This document shows, one piece after another, positions 1-8,674 of a stretch of 64,000 nucleotides of DNA; the first letter of the stretch is position 1, and the number at the start of each line of letters is the position of its first letter. The DNA comes from Pseudomonadota bacterium (GTDB lineage: Bacteria; Pseudomonadota; Gammaproteobacteria; Steroidobacterales; Steroidobacteraceae). Position numbers and translations under genes: made by a program. The stretch covers positions 124,001 to 188,000 of the forward strand of contig JAKBCE010000004.1 of NCBI GenBank assembly GCA_021808195.1, given 5' to 3'. The notes under the pieces were generated by a model. That model was not told the origin of the DNA. It did not search any database and saw only the letters and a list, made by a program, of their open reading frames with translations.

Positions 1-321
1 ATCGTCAGTGATGCCGACCGCCGCTCGCGTATCGAACGCAATCCCGTGCGGCCCGCCCGGAATCCGGCCAACCTGCCCGAGGATCCGTCCGCTGCGCCCG
101 TCGAGCACCGTCAGCCGATTGCCATGTGCGACGAACACCCGGTGGGAGCCCGGATCGTAGACGGCGTAATCCCAACGGTCCGGCCTGCCGAGTGCGACGC
201 TGCGCACCAGGTGATAGGTCGGTGCGCTCTGGTCGCTCGCTGAGTGCGCCAGCGCCGGCGCTGCGAGCAGCAGCCACAGCGCAACGGTGAGTTGTGCGAG
301 TATCACGCAACGTTGGCGCAT
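1..321 (-). CDS. Exported YncE/YVTN-like beta-propeller protein (3' part outside window)
   Basis: The frame is open from an ATG at 321 to the window edge, giving 107 codons of the N-terminal part. A GGAGG ribosome site lies just upstream. Residues 1-25 form a Sec signal peptide with a hydrophobic core and an APALA cleavage motif, so the protein should be periplasmic. The mature part begins with RWDYAVYDPGSHRVFVAHG and then NRLTVLDGRSGRI, typical of the first blade in YncE/YVTN-repeat seven-bladed propellers, which often serve as binding or surface proteins. No substrate can be named. The gene is divergent from the sedolisin gene. The C-terminal blades are not visible, so the family call rests on one blade. 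Confidence 0.7.
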   Translation of the reverse strand, partial: MRQRCVILAQLTVALWLLLAAPALAHSASDQSAPTYHLVRSVALGRPDRWDYAVYDPGSHRVFVAHGNRLTVLDGRSGRILGQVGRIPGGPHGIAFDTRAAVGITDD

Positions 322-517
322 CCGGGTCCTCCACTGTTGTCGTACGGTGGCCGTGACCGCAATCATGCCACGGCACTACCGCTGGTGCGACGCTGCGCAG
401 GTTCGGCTGCGAATCGGCCTGTCGTGCTGTCGCCGATCGTCATCACAATTGGCGCTGACCTGCGCCGGCGCGCTAGGGTGTCGGCCCAGGTGGATCGAGC
501 CCGCCACAGGAGGCACC

Positions 518-2095
518 ATGAGCCGAATCAGCTTGCCGCAGAGCACACGCGAGCCGCTGCACGGAGCGCGCCCCCTGCGTCGCGCCGCCACGGACGAGCG
601 GCTGGAAGTCACTCTGGTGCTGCGACCCGGTGCACCCGAACTGTGGCGCCAGCGCCTCGCGCAACTGGAGCGGGCCGAGCGGCCCGCGCCTCTGACGCGC
701 GAGCAGTTTGCTCAGTTGCACGGCACCGCGGACGCCGATCTGCGAGCCGTGGCAGCGTTCGCCGCCCAGAGCGGGTTGAAGGTTGTGCAGCAGGATGCTG
801 CGCGGCGCACCGTGGTGGTCACGGGCACCGTCGGGCAGATGAATGATGCATTCGGCGTGGAGCTGTGGCAGTTCGAACATGCGCAGGGCACGTATCGGGG
901 GCTGCACGCGCCCATTCAACTGCCTGCCGAACTGCAGCCGGTCGTGGTGGCCGTACTCGGCCTGGACAACCGACCGCAGGCCCGTCCGCATTTTCGAATC
1001 CGCAGCGCGCGCAAGCCGCGCCGCTCGCGCGCGGCGGCTGCGCTCGAGGCATCGTTCACGCCGCTGCAGTTGGCCGCGCTCTATCAGTTTCCGCCCGCCA
1101 CGGGTGCCAATCAGTGCATCGCGCTCATCGAACTCGGTGGCGGTTACCGCCCGGCCGATCTGAGCACGTATTTTGCGGGACTGGGATTGCCGGTTCCCGA
1201 AGTCCTGGCCGTTTCGGTCGACCATGGCGGCAACGCGCCCAGCGGCAATCCCAACAGCGCCGATGGCGAGGTGATGCTGGACATCGAGATCGCAGGGGCC
1301 ATTGCCCCGGCGGCCACCCTCGCGGTCTACTTCGCACCCAACACCGATGCCGGCTTTCTCAACGCGGTGACCACAGCCATCCATGACCCCGTCAACCGTC
1401 CGACCGTGATATCGATCAGCTGGGGCGGACCGGAACCCACCTGGTCCGCGCAGGCGCTGCGCGCCATGGACCAGGCGTTTCAGGCTGCTGCCCTGCTGGG
1501 CATCACGATCTGCGTGGCGGCCGGTGACGGCGGCTCGACGGACGGTCTGGGCGGCACGGCCAACGTGGTCGACTTTCCGGCCTCCAGTCCGCATGCCCTG
1601 GCGTGTGGCGGAACCCGCCTGCACGCCACTGCAACGGCCATTGTCCGCGAGAGCGTCTGGAATGACGGTCTGCCCGCCAAAGGGGCCAGCGGCGGTGGCG
1701 TCAGCGGCTTTTTCCCTTTGCCGCCGTGGCAGGAGGGACTGCACGCTACGGATACCCAAGGTCAGCGTATGGCGTTGAGCAGTCGCGGTGTGCCCGACGT
1801 CGCTGCTGATGCAGATCCGCGGTCCGGCTACGATGTCATTGTCGATGGCGCGGCGGCAGTGTTGGGTGGCACCAGCGCGGTGGCTCCGCTGTGGGCGGGA
1901 CTGATCGCTCGCCTCAATGGCTCCGGGACCGCCGCGGTTGGATGGATCAACCCGCTGCTGTATGCGCATCCGGCGGCGCTGCGCGACATCACTCGAGGCA
2001 ACAATGGCGGTTATCGCGCTTCGCGCGGCTGGGACGCCTGCACCGGCCTTGGCAGTCCGCTCGGCGCGCACATTGCCGCCCTGCCCGGCCTCTGA
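518..2095 (+). CDS. Sedolisin family (S53) serine-carboxyl peptidase with pro-domain
   Basis: This is a pro-kumamolisin-type endopeptidase of 525 residues. The start chosen is the ATG after an AGGAGG ribosome site; the frame stays open further upstream without family resemblance. Residues 1 to about 175 are the activation pro-domain (LEVTLVLRPG near its start). The catalytic set is visible: Glu251 and Asp255 in GEVMLDIEI, oxyanion Asp337 in AAGDGGSTDG, and nucleophile Ser453 in GGTSAVAPLW. The spacing of 82 and 116 residues is close to kumamolisin. The C-terminal GWDACTGLGSPLG is the calcium-site region. There is no classical signal peptide, as in kumamolisin itself. These enzymes are active at acid pH after self-removal of the pro-domain. 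Confidence 0.93.
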   Translation: MSRISLPQSTREPLHGARPLRRAATDERLEVTLVLRPGAPELWRQRLAQLERAERPAPLTREQFAQLHGTADADLRAVAAFAAQSGLKVVQQDAARRTVVVTGTVGQMNDAFGVELWQFEHAQGTYRGLHAPIQLPAELQPVVVAVLGLDNRPQARPHFRIRSARKPRRSRAAAALEASFTPLQLAALYQFPPATGANQCIALIELGGGYRPADLSTYFAGLGLPVPEVLAVSVDHGGNAPSGNPNSADGEVMLDIEIAGAIAPAATLAVYFAPNTDAGFLNAVTTAIHDPVNRPTVISISWGGPEPTWSAQALRAMDQAFQAAALLGITICVAAGDGGSTDGLGGTANVVDFPASSPHALACGGTRLHATATAIVRESVWNDGLPAKGASGGGVSGFFPLPPWQEGLHATDTQGQRMALSSRGVPDVAADADPRSGYDVIVDGAAAVLGGTSAVAPLWAGLIARLNGSGTAAVGWINPLLYAHPAALRDITRGNNGGYRASRGWDACTGLGSPLGAHIAALPGL

Positions 2096-2099
2096 GTTC

Positions 2100-2115
2100 G
2101 CACTGCCGGCAGTGC
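2100..2115. repeat. 16-bp perfect palindrome at a convergent junction
   Basis: GCACTGCCGGCAGTGC reads identically on both strands. It sits between the end of the sedolisin gene (stop at 2095) and the end of phzF (2133). It has no T-run on either side, so it is not a classic intrinsic terminator. It could still form the 3' end of both transcripts. Confidence 0.6.
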
Positions 2116-2132
2116 AGCCGCCCCGGGGCCAC

Positions 2133-2918
2133 TCAGAACTCGGCGTGCCCTTCCAAAAAGAACACGCACGCGCCTTCGAGCACCACCCGCGCGCCACGCA
2201 CTGTGCAGAAGAGCTCGCCACCGCGCCGCGATGCCTGATAAGCGCGCAGAGAGGGTTGGCCGAGCCGCTCCGCCCAGTACGGCGCGAGCGCGCAGTGCGC
2301 ACTGCCGGTGACCGGATCTTCCGCGACACCCCGGGCCGGGGTGAAATAACGGCTGACACAGTCGTACTCGCCATCGCCGCGCGCGGTGACGATCACCCCG
2401 AGGCGGTCGAGGCCCGCGATGGCAGCGATGTCCGGCTGCAGCTCGCGCACGGCCCGCTCGCTCTCGAGTACGGCGAGATAATTGATCGCATCGGCGCGCA
2501 CGGTTTGTGGCACTGCGCCCAGCGCCCGCACGAGCGCCTCGGACGCGCCGATCTCGGCGGTCGGCCGGGCCGGAAAGTCCATCGCGTAACCGGCGCTCGA
2601 GCGTCGCACCTGCAGCGCACCGCTCGCGGTGTGGAACGTGACGACAGAGCGATCGGGCTCGAGTCTCTCGAGCACCACCGCAGCGCTTGCCAGTGTCGCA
2701 TGCCCGCACAGCGGCACCTCCACCTGCGGGGTGAACCAGCGCAGGTGGTAAGAGCCGTTGCCGCCGACGAGAAACGCCGTCTCGGAGAGGTTGTTCTCGG
2801 CGGCGAGCGCTTGCAGGAGCGCATCGTCCGCAAAGGCCTCGAGCGGCATGACGGCAGCGGGATTGCCGTGGAAGCGCTCGCCCGTGAAGGCATCGACTTG
2901 GAAGATTCGGCTGCGCAC
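2133..2918 (-). CDS. PhzF family isomerase/epimerase-like protein
   Basis: This 261-residue protein belongs to the PhzF (diaminopimelate-epimerase-fold) family. It opens with RSRIFQVDAFTGERFHGNPAAV, contains NLSETAFL with the catalytic Glu at residue 46 (the position of PhzF Glu45), CGHATLAS, and the second-half signature DPVTGSAHCALAPYW. The GTG start at 2918 follows a GAGGTGG site; the frame is open further upstream but that part overlaps plsC and lacks family resemblance. It is the last gene of glyQ-glyS-plsC-phzF, 10 bp after plsC. Most family members have no known substrate, and phenazine genes are absent nearby, so a role in phenazine synthesis is not implied. Confidence 0.88.
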   Translation of the reverse strand: MRSRIFQVDAFTGERFHGNPAAVMPLEAFADDALLQALAAENNLSETAFLVGGNGSYHLRWFTPQVEVPLCGHATLASAAVVLERLEPDRSVVTFHTASGALQVRRSSAGYAMDFPARPTAEIGASEALVRALGAVPQTVRADAINYLAVLESERAVRELQPDIAAIAGLDRLGVIVTARGDGEYDCVSRYFTPARGVAEDPVTGSAHCALAPYWAERLGQPSLRAYQASRRGGELFCTVRGARVVLEGACVFFLEGHAEF

Positions 2919-2928
2919 TGCCGCCACC

Positions 2929-3654
2929 TCACTCGGCCGGCGCACGGCCCTCGAGCCGCGCGACGGTGCCCTCGATCCACCCCTGCACCTGCTCGTTGAC
3001 CTCGCGCGGATCACGCCCGGTGGCGCTGACCGGCGGGCCGATGACCACACGGATGGTGCCGGGCCGTTTGCGCCAGCCGCGCCGCGGCCAGAAGCGGCCC
3101 GCATCGTGCGCGACCGGCACCAGCAGCCGACCGGTCTGCGCGCCGAGCAGCGCACCGCTGACGCCGTAGCGGCGCGTCTGGCCCGGCGGCATGCGGGTGC
3201 CCTCCGGGAAGATGATGATCCAGTCACCCTCTGCCAGGCGCTGCTTGCCCTGCGTGACGACCTGACTCACGGCCGAGTGACCCGACTTGCGATCGATCGC
3301 GATGGCGTGCATCTGACGGATCCCCCAGCCGACCGCCGGGACCCAGGTCAGCTCGCGCTTGAGCACCCAGACCTGCTGCGGGAACACCAGCGCCATGGCA
3401 ATCGTTTCCCAGGAAGAGGAGTGCTTCCACAAGGCGATGTGATTGCCGGCCGGTACGTTCTGCAGACCCTCGACCCGATAGTCGAGCCCGCACGTCCATT
3501 TCAGCACCTGCAGCAGGACCCGCGACCAGACCCTCACCAGGATGAAGCGGCGCGGAAACGGCAACATGGAGCAGGCGATCACGAAAAAGATCGAGTACAG
3601 GAACGTCCACAGGAAAAAGAACAGCGTGAAGAACAGCGAGCCGAATAGCTGCAT
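2929..3654 (-). CDS. plsC: 1-acyl-sn-glycerol-3-phosphate acyltransferase (PlsC)
   Basis: This 241-residue membrane acyltransferase converts lysophosphatidic acid to phosphatidic acid in phospholipid synthesis. Residues 5-35 form a hydrophobic anchor. The first acyltransferase motif appears as KHSSSWET, an HX4E variant of the usual HX4D, a form I recall from a proteobacterial subgroup. The third motif FPEGTR is intact in IIFPEGTRMPPGQ. It starts 9 bp after the glyS stop and is followed after 10 bp by phzF, so it is probably translated from the glyQS transcript. In many relatives gmhB lies between glyS and plsC; it is absent here. Confidence 0.92.
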   Translation of the reverse strand: MQLFGSLFFTLFFFLWTFLYSIFFVIACSMLPFPRRFILVRVWSRVLLQVLKWTCGLDYRVEGLQNVPAGNHIALWKHSSSWETIAMALVFPQQVWVLKRELTWVPAVGWGIRQMHAIAIDRKSGHSAVSQVVTQGKQRLAEGDWIIIFPEGTRMPPGQTRRYGVSGALLGAQTGRLLVPVAHDAGRFWPRRGWRKRPGTIRVVIGPPVSATGRDPREVNEQVQGWIEGTVARLEGRAPAE

Positions 3655-3663
3655 GATGTGCGC

Positions 3664-5817
3664 TCAGCCCGGCAGCCGTGACAGGTCGGCGACCCCGGCG
3701 AACAGCGCGCGCATCTCGCGCAGCAGCGCCAGGCGGTTCGCGCGCAACTCCGGGTCCTTGTCCATGACCATGACCGTGTCGAAAAAAGCATCGATGCTCT
3801 GTCGCAACCCAGCCAGCTCCGTCAGTGCGCCGGCGTAATCACGCCGTGCGATGGCCTGCGGGACCGTCGCGCGCAGCGCAAGCAGCGCCTCGAACAGCTG
3901 TCGCTCCGCCGGTTCCTGCAGCAGCGCCGGATTGGCCGGCCGCTGCGGGTCGGCGCCCGGTGCGCCAGCGGTCGGCTCGCTCTTGCGCAGGAGGTTGGCC
4001 ACGCGTTTGTTGGCCGCCGTGAGACTCGCCGCCTCGCTGAGGGCCAGGAATGTGCTGAGCGCGCTGAGCCGCGCATCGAACTCGAGCGGCGAGCGCGGCC
4101 GGGTCGCGAGCACCGCATCGAACATCTCGGTGCTGATCACACCCGAATCGCTCGCGCGGGATGCGCCTTCCAGGTAATGCGCCCGCAGCCGCTCAAACAC
4201 GTAGTCGTAGAGTTCCCCGGCCGTGTCAGGTACCGCAGGCACGGGCTTGCCCGCGCTCACGGCGATCCGCTCGATGTCCGAGCGCGCCAGGCGGGCGGCC
4301 TGCTCGAGCAGGCCGGTGAGATCCACATCGAGGCGCTTCTCGAGCAGGATGCGCACCAGGCCGATGGCCGCGCGGCGCAGCCCGAAGGGATCTTTCGTGC
4401 CGGTCGGCTTCTCGCCGATCGCAAAGATGCCGGCGAGCGTATCGAGCTTGTCGGCGACCGCGAGGATGGTGCCGGTCGCGGTGAGCGGCAACGCATCCCC
4501 GGCCGCGCGCGGCAGGTAGTGCTCGCCGAGCGCCGCGGCGACTTCGCGGTCTTCGCCGTCCGCAGCCGCATAGTGCGCGCCCATCGTACCTTGCAGCTCC
4601 GGGAACTCCCCGACCATCGCGGTGAGCAGGTCGCATTTGCACAGCAGCGCGGCCCGCTCCACCGAGGCGGTCGGCTGAGCGAGGCCGGTGGCCATCTGTA
4701 CGGCGAGCGCGCGGATCCGGCGGGCGCGGTCGCCGAGGGATCCCAGCCGAACCTGGAAGGTGACTGCATCCAGCGCCTCGATCCGCGCGGCCAGCGGACT
4801 CTTGCGGTCCTGGGCCCAGAAAAACGCCGCATCGGCCAAGCGCGGTCGCACCACCCGCTCATTGCCTTCGATCACCTTGGCCGGCTCGCGGCTGTCGAGA
4901 TTGGCGACGGTGACGAAACACGGCAGCAGCGTGCCGTCGGCGTGTTCGACCGGGAAGTAGCGTTGGTGATCCTCGAGCGTCGAGATCAGCACCTCGCGCG
5001 GCAGCTGCAGAAAGCGCGGCTCGAAGCGCCCGGCGAGCGCGACCGGCCACTCCACCAGCGCGGTGACCTCATCGAGCAGCGCCTCACTCAACAGCGCCTC
5101 ACCGCCGAGTTCGGTCGCCGCCGCGGTCACGCCCGCGCGGATCCGCTCGCGCCGAGCGGCGAAATCCGCCACCACGTGGCCGCGTTCGGCGAGCGTGCGC
5201 TCGTAGGCGCCGGGACTCGTCAGCCGCAGCGGCTTCGGGGCGTGGAAGCGGTGTCCCCAGGTCAGCCGGCCGGCGGTGCTCTCCAGCACCGTCGTCGGGA
5301 CGACTTCCCGTCCGAACAGCAGCACGACCCAGTGCACGGGGCGCACGAACTGCGCCTCGCTCGTCCCCCACCGCATGCGGCGGGGAATGGGCAGCGCCTC
5401 CAGCGCACTGTGCACGATCCCGGGCAGCAGTTCTGCGGTCGCAGCGCCGCTTTTGACCCCGGTGTAGTAGAGAAACTCCCCTTTGGGTTCGCGGCGCCGC
5501 TCGAGGGTATCGAGGCCGACTCCGCAGCTGGCGGCAAACGCCTGCGCCGCGCGGGTCGGCGCGCCGCTCGGATCGAACGCGGCGCTCAGCGGCGGGCCAC
5601 GCCGCTCGAGGCGCTGCTCGGGCTGCTGGACGGCCAGTCGCTTCACCCGCACGGCGAGCCGCCGTGGGGTGGCAAAGGACTGCAGTGCACCGTGCGCGAG
5701 GGACGCTTTGAGCAGGCCGCTCTCGATTGCGGCGGCAAACGCCTGCTCGAGCGAGCGCAGGGCCTTCGGCGGCAGCTCCTCGGTGCCGATCTCGACCAGC
5801 AAGTCGCGCTTCTGCAT
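3664..5817 (-). CDS. glyS: Glycyl-tRNA synthetase, beta subunit
   Basis: The 717-residue beta chain of the alpha2-beta2 glycyl-tRNA synthetase binds and positions tRNA-Gly for charging in the cytoplasm. The ATG at 5817 begins with MQKRDLLVEIGTEELPPKAL, the standard GlyS N-terminus; the longer open frame overlaps glyQ without homology. Family landmarks include LESTAGRLTWGHRF, FVTVANLDS and GEKPTGTKDPFGLRRAA, and the length is close to the E. coli protein (689). It begins 2 bp after the glyQ stop, so the two chains are translationally coupled. The C-terminal part carries the anticodon-binding domain. Confidence 0.97.
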   Translation of the reverse strand: MQKRDLLVEIGTEELPPKALRSLEQAFAAAIESGLLKASLAHGALQSFATPRRLAVRVKRLAVQQPEQRLERRGPPLSAAFDPSGAPTRAAQAFAASCGVGLDTLERRREPKGEFLYYTGVKSGAATAELLPGIVHSALEALPIPRRMRWGTSEAQFVRPVHWVVLLFGREVVPTTVLESTAGRLTWGHRFHAPKPLRLTSPGAYERTLAERGHVVADFAARRERIRAGVTAAATELGGEALLSEALLDEVTALVEWPVALAGRFEPRFLQLPREVLISTLEDHQRYFPVEHADGTLLPCFVTVANLDSREPAKVIEGNERVVRPRLADAAFFWAQDRKSPLAARIEALDAVTFQVRLGSLGDRARRIRALAVQMATGLAQPTASVERAALLCKCDLLTAMVGEFPELQGTMGAHYAAADGEDREVAAALGEHYLPRAAGDALPLTATGTILAVADKLDTLAGIFAIGEKPTGTKDPFGLRRAAIGLVRILLEKRLDVDLTGLLEQAARLARSDIERIAVSAGKPVPAVPDTAGELYDYVFERLRAHYLEGASRASDSGVISTEMFDAVLATRPRSPLEFDARLSALSTFLALSEAASLTAANKRVANLLRKSEPTAGAPGADPQRPANPALLQEPAERQLFEALLALRATVPQAIARRDYAGALTELAGLRQSIDAFFDTVMVMDKDPELRANRLALLREMRALFAGVADLSRLPG

Positions 5818-5819
5818 GC

Positions 5820-6734
5820 TCAAGCCCCCACCGCGTGCTGCAGCAGAGGAAAGCCGAGCGCCTGTCGGCTCTCGAAGTAGGTGCGCGCCACCGCGCTCGC
5901 GAGCGTGCGCACGCGCAGGATATAACGCTGTCGCTCCGTGACCGAAATGGCTCGCCGGGCATCGAGCAGATTGAACGTGTGCGAGGCCTTGAGCGTCTGC
6001 TCGTAGGCCGGGAGCGCCAGTCCTTGCGCGAGCAGTGCCTGACACACCCGCTCGTGATCCTCGAAGTGGCGCAGCAGCGTCGGCACGTCGGCCTGCTCGA
6101 AGTTGTAGCGCGACTGCTCGACTTCATTCTGGTGGAACACATCGCCGTAGGTCACCCGTCCGCGCGGACCGTCGGTCCACACGATGTCATACAGGCTCTC
6201 AACGCCCTGCAGATACATCGCGAGCCGCTCCAGACCGTAGGTGATCTCGCCGCTGACCGGCCGGCAATCCAGTCCGCCCACCTGTTGGAAGTAGGTGAAC
6301 TGAGTGATCTCCATGCCATTCAGCCAGACTTCCCAGCCGAGCCCCCAGGCACCCAGGCTCGGGGATTCCCAATTGTCTTCGACGAAGCGCACGTCGTGGA
6401 CCAGCGGGTCGAGTCCGAGCGCGCGCAGGCTGCCGAGGTACTGCTCGATCAGATCGGCCGGCGAGGGCTTGATGATGACCTGGAACTGGTAGTAGTGCTG
6501 CGCCCGGAAGGGGTTCTCCCCGTAGCGGCCATCGGTCGGGCGGCGCGAGGGTTGGGCGTAGGCGGCGCTCCAGGGCTCCGGCCCGATCGAGTGCAGGAAC
6601 GTGGCGGTATGAAAGGTACCGGCGCCCACCTCCATGTCATAGGGCTGAAGAACGATGCAGCCGCGCTCAGACCAGTAACGCTGCAGCGCGAAAATGAGCG
6701 CCTGAAAGGTGCGGGGAGGCTGCGGGATTTTCAT
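5820..6734 (-). CDS. glyQ: Glycyl-tRNA synthetase, alpha subunit
   Basis: The 304-residue catalytic alpha chain activates glycine and charges tRNA-Gly with GlyS. Hallmarks are [17 protein letters not shown] at the N-terminus, [13 protein letters not shown], the long arginine-bearing stretch around [20 protein letters not shown], and [13 protein letters not shown]. The length matches E. coli (303). It is first in the operon glyQ-glyS-plsC-phzF. On the minus strand a TATACT hexamer at 6765-6770, about 30 bp before the ATG, is a candidate -10 element, although the matching -35 is poor. No T-box leader is visible. Confidence 0.97.
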   Translation of the reverse strand: MKIPQPPRTFQALIFALQRYWSERGCIVLQPYDMEVGAGTFHTATFLHSIGPEPWSAAYAQPSRRPTDGRYGENPFRAQHYYQFQVIIKPSPADLIEQYLGSLRALGLDPLVHDVRFVEDNWESPSLGAWGLGWEVWLNGMEITQFTYFQQVGGLDCRPVSGEITYGLERLAMYLQGVESLYDIVWTDGPRGRVTYGDVFHQNEVEQSRYNFEQADVPTLLRHFEDHERVCQALLAQGLALPAYEQTLKASHTFNLLDARRAISVTERQRYILRVRTLASAVARTYFESRQALGFPLLQHAVGA

Positions 6735-6795
6735 GAGTTCGCCGGTAGAGCAGAAGAGCTCGCAAGTATAGCGAACGACCGCGGGGGAAAAGGCC

Positions 6796-6811
6796 GCACC
6801 AAAATTGGGCC
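6796..6811 (+). promoter_or_regulatory. NtrC (GlnG) binding site 1 upstream of glnA
   Basis: GCACCAAAATTGGGCC matches the NtrC consensus (TGCACCAAAATGGTGCA, recalled) in its left half and core, and is weaker on the right. It lies about 145 bp before the sigma-54 element. It is part of a group of three sites, as expected for an enhancer array. Confidence 0.65.
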
Positions 6812-6857
6812 ACTAGCACTGCACAGGCCGGCTGGCCCATCGGCCTTGCGCGCAATC

Positions 6858-6874
6858 TGCACAATTTTGGTGCT
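6858..6874 (+). promoter_or_regulatory. NtrC binding site 2 upstream of glnA (strong)
   Basis: TGCACAATTTTGGTGCT is a near-perfect dyad of the NtrC type, with TGCAC and GGTGC half-sites around an AT core. It lies about 80 bp upstream of the sigma-54 promoter. Confidence 0.85.
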
Positions 6875-6888
6875 GTGACTGATTGAAA

Positions 6889-6905
6889 CGCACTATTATG
6901 GTGCC
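6889..6905 (+). promoter_or_regulatory. NtrC binding site 3 upstream of glnA (strong)
   Basis: CGCACTATTATGGTGCC keeps the GCAC/GGTGC half-sites of the NtrC consensus. Its centre is 31 bp from the centre of site 2, close to three helical turns, so bound dimers would lie on the same face of the DNA. That favours cooperative oligomer formation. Confidence 0.82.
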
Positions 6906-6955
6906 ATTCGACTGCAGTCGGCCGATAAGCGATTGATTTCACGAGCCTGAATTCC

Positions 6956-6971
6956 TGGCACGGGAACTGCA
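6956..6971 (+). promoter_or_regulatory. Sigma-54 (RpoN) promoter of glnA
   Basis: TGGCACGGGAACTGCA has the GG at -24 and GC at -12 with the required 10-bp spacing. It matches the 16-bp consensus TGGCACRNNNNTTGCW except for one base (C instead of T). Transcription would start near 6983, leaving a leader of about 130 nt before glnA. The three NtrC sites upstream complete a standard NtrC-activated promoter. Confidence 0.88.
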
Positions 6972-7110
6972 CTATTCGAGTGCTCCGCCACGTGGCTCAG
7001 CAGCGAACGAACGTCGAGCGACTCGCAGGCCCTTCGGGATCGACCGGATCCGGCGGCAGGCCGGGCGGTCCCGATGCGGCGGGCGCCATTTCCATTCCTC
7101 CGGAGGCGAT

Positions 7111-8520
7111 ATGACACCGAGCGATGTACTGAAGCTGATCAAGGAAAAAGACGTCAAGTTCGCGGACCTCAGGTTCACCGACAGCCGCGGCAAGGAGCAG
7201 CACGTCACCATTCCGGCGCGACTGGTCGATGAAGACCTGTTCCGCGACGGCAAGATGTTCGACGGCTCGTCCATCGCCGGCTGGAAGGGTATCAACGAGT
7301 CGGACATGATCCTGATGCCCGAGGCGAACACCGCGGTGCTCGACCCGTTCTTCGAGGAAACCACCGTCAACTTGCGCTGCGACGTGATCGAGCCGGCCAC
7401 CATGCAGGGCTACGAACGCGATCCGCGCTCCCTCGCCAAGCGCGCCGAGGCGTACCTGAAGTCGACCGGCATCGCCGACAATGCCCTGTTCGGTCCCGAG
7501 AACGAATTCTTCATCTTCGACAATGTGCGCTACGGCAACGAGATGCACGGCTCGTTCTACAGCATCGATTCGGTGCAGGGCGCGTGGAACTCCGGCACGG
7601 ACTTCTCCGAAGGCAACACCGGACATCGTCCGGGCATCAAGGGCGGTTATTTCCCGGTGCCGCCGGTCGACGCCTATCAGGACATCCGTTCGGCGATGTG
7701 TCTGGCCTGCGAGGAGCTCGGCCTGGTCGTCGAGGTCCATCACCACGAAGTGGCCACGGGCGGCCAGGGTGAAATCGGCATCGGCGCCGGCACCCTGGTG
7801 CAGAAGGCCGATCAGGTGCAGCTGCTGAAGTACGCGGTGCTGAACGTCGCGCAGCGCTACGGCAAGACGGCCACCTTCATGCCGAAACCGCTCGTCGGCG
7901 ACAATGGCAGCGGCATGCACGTGCACCAGTCCCTGCAAAAGGACGGCAAGGCGCTGTTCGCCGGCGACAAGTACGGCGGCCTGTCGGAGCTCGCGCTGTA
8001 TTACATCGGCGGTATCATCAAGCATGCCAAGGCGCTCAACGCCTTCACCAACCCGGGTACCAACAGCTACAAGCGTCTGGTGCCGGGCTTCGAGGCGCCG
8101 GTCATGTTGGCCTATTCGGCGCGCAATCGTTCCGCCTCGATCCGCATTCCGTGGGTGTCGAACCCGAAGGCGCGCCGCATCGAGGTGCGGTTCCCCGACT
8201 CGATCGCGAATCCGTACTTCGCCTTCACGGCCATGATGCTGGCCGGGCTGGACGGTATCCAGAACAAGATCCACCCCGGTGATCCGGCCGACAAGGACCT
8301 GTACGACCTCGAGCCGGAGGAGGCCAAGCACATTCCCACCGTGTGCCACTCCCTCGACATGGCGCTCGAGCACCTCGACAAGGACCGCGAGTTCCTCACC
8401 CGCGGCGGCGTGTTCACTCACGACGTGATTGATGCCTACATCAATCTGAAGATGCAGGAGGTGACCCGCTTCCGCATGGCGACTCATCCGGTGGAGCTGG
8501 AGCTGTATTACAGCTGCTGA
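7111..8520 (+). CDS. glnA: Glutamine synthetase type I (GS-beta)
   Basis: This 469-residue enzyme makes glutamine from glutamate, ammonia and ATP as a cytoplasmic dodecamer. The ATG follows CGGAGG. Visible signatures are [11 protein letters not shown] near residue 50, the metal-ligand region GPENEFFIF, the ATP-binding [11 protein letters not shown], and NRSASIRIP. Tyr398 in LYDLEPEE is the adenylylation site, at the same position as in E. coli, which predicts control by GlnE and PII. Upstream are a sigma-54 promoter and three NtrC sites; downstream are a hairpin, a DUF4124 gene and ntrBC. Expression should therefore rise under nitrogen limitation. Confidence 0.98.
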   Translation: MTPSDVLKLIKEKDVKFADLRFTDSRGKEQHVTIPARLVDEDLFRDGKMFDGSSIAGWKGINESDMILMPEANTAVLDPFFEETTVNLRCDVIEPATMQGYERDPRSLAKRAEAYLKSTGIADNALFGPENEFFIFDNVRYGNEMHGSFYSIDSVQGAWNSGTDFSEGNTGHRPGIKGGYFPVPPVDAYQDIRSAMCLACEELGLVVEVHHHEVATGGQGEIGIGAGTLVQKADQVQLLKYAVLNVAQRYGKTATFMPKPLVGDNGSGMHVHQSLQKDGKALFAGDKYGGLSELALYYIGGIIKHAKALNAFTNPGTNSYKRLVPGFEAPVMLAYSARNRSASIRIPWVSNPKARRIEVRFPDSIANPYFAFTAMMLAGLDGIQNKIHPGDPADKDLYDLEPEEAKHIPTVCHSLDMALEHLDKDREFLTRGGVFTHDVIDAYINLKMQEVTRFRMATHPVELELYYSC

Positions 8521-8542
8521 TCGGCCATGACCGCACCGCTCT

Positions 8543-8593
8543 CATCCGACGCCGAAGCCGCTCCCGAGTCGGTAGCGTGCTTCGGCGCGGATG
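8543..8593 (+). terminator. Long hairpin downstream of glnA
   Basis: CATCCGACGCCGAAGC at 8543-8558 pairs with GCTTCGGCGCGGATG at 8579-8593, giving a 15-bp stem with one bulged A and a 20-nt loop. It begins 23 bp after the glnA stop. No U-tract follows. It may limit read-through into ntrBC or stabilise the abundant glnA message. Confidence 0.55.
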
Positions 8594-8674
8594 GGACGGC
8601 TGTGGGCGTAGCCGGCGCGCGACAGGAACGCGCAGTTTTGTGCTTCGCGCGCCAAGGGGATATGCTCACCTCTC

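Noticed and set aside
473..2374. A 633-codon open frame on the minus strand opposite the sedolisin gene
   Set aside because: The plus-strand frame carries the complete S53 catalytic set; the antisense frame carries no motif.
2929..3654. HX4E instead of HX4D in PlsC as a sign of inactivation
   Set aside because: I recall Glu at this position in a proteobacterial PlsC subgroup, and the FPEGTR motif is intact.
6997..8487. A 496-codon open frame opposite glnA
   Set aside because: Antisense shadow of a highly conserved gene.
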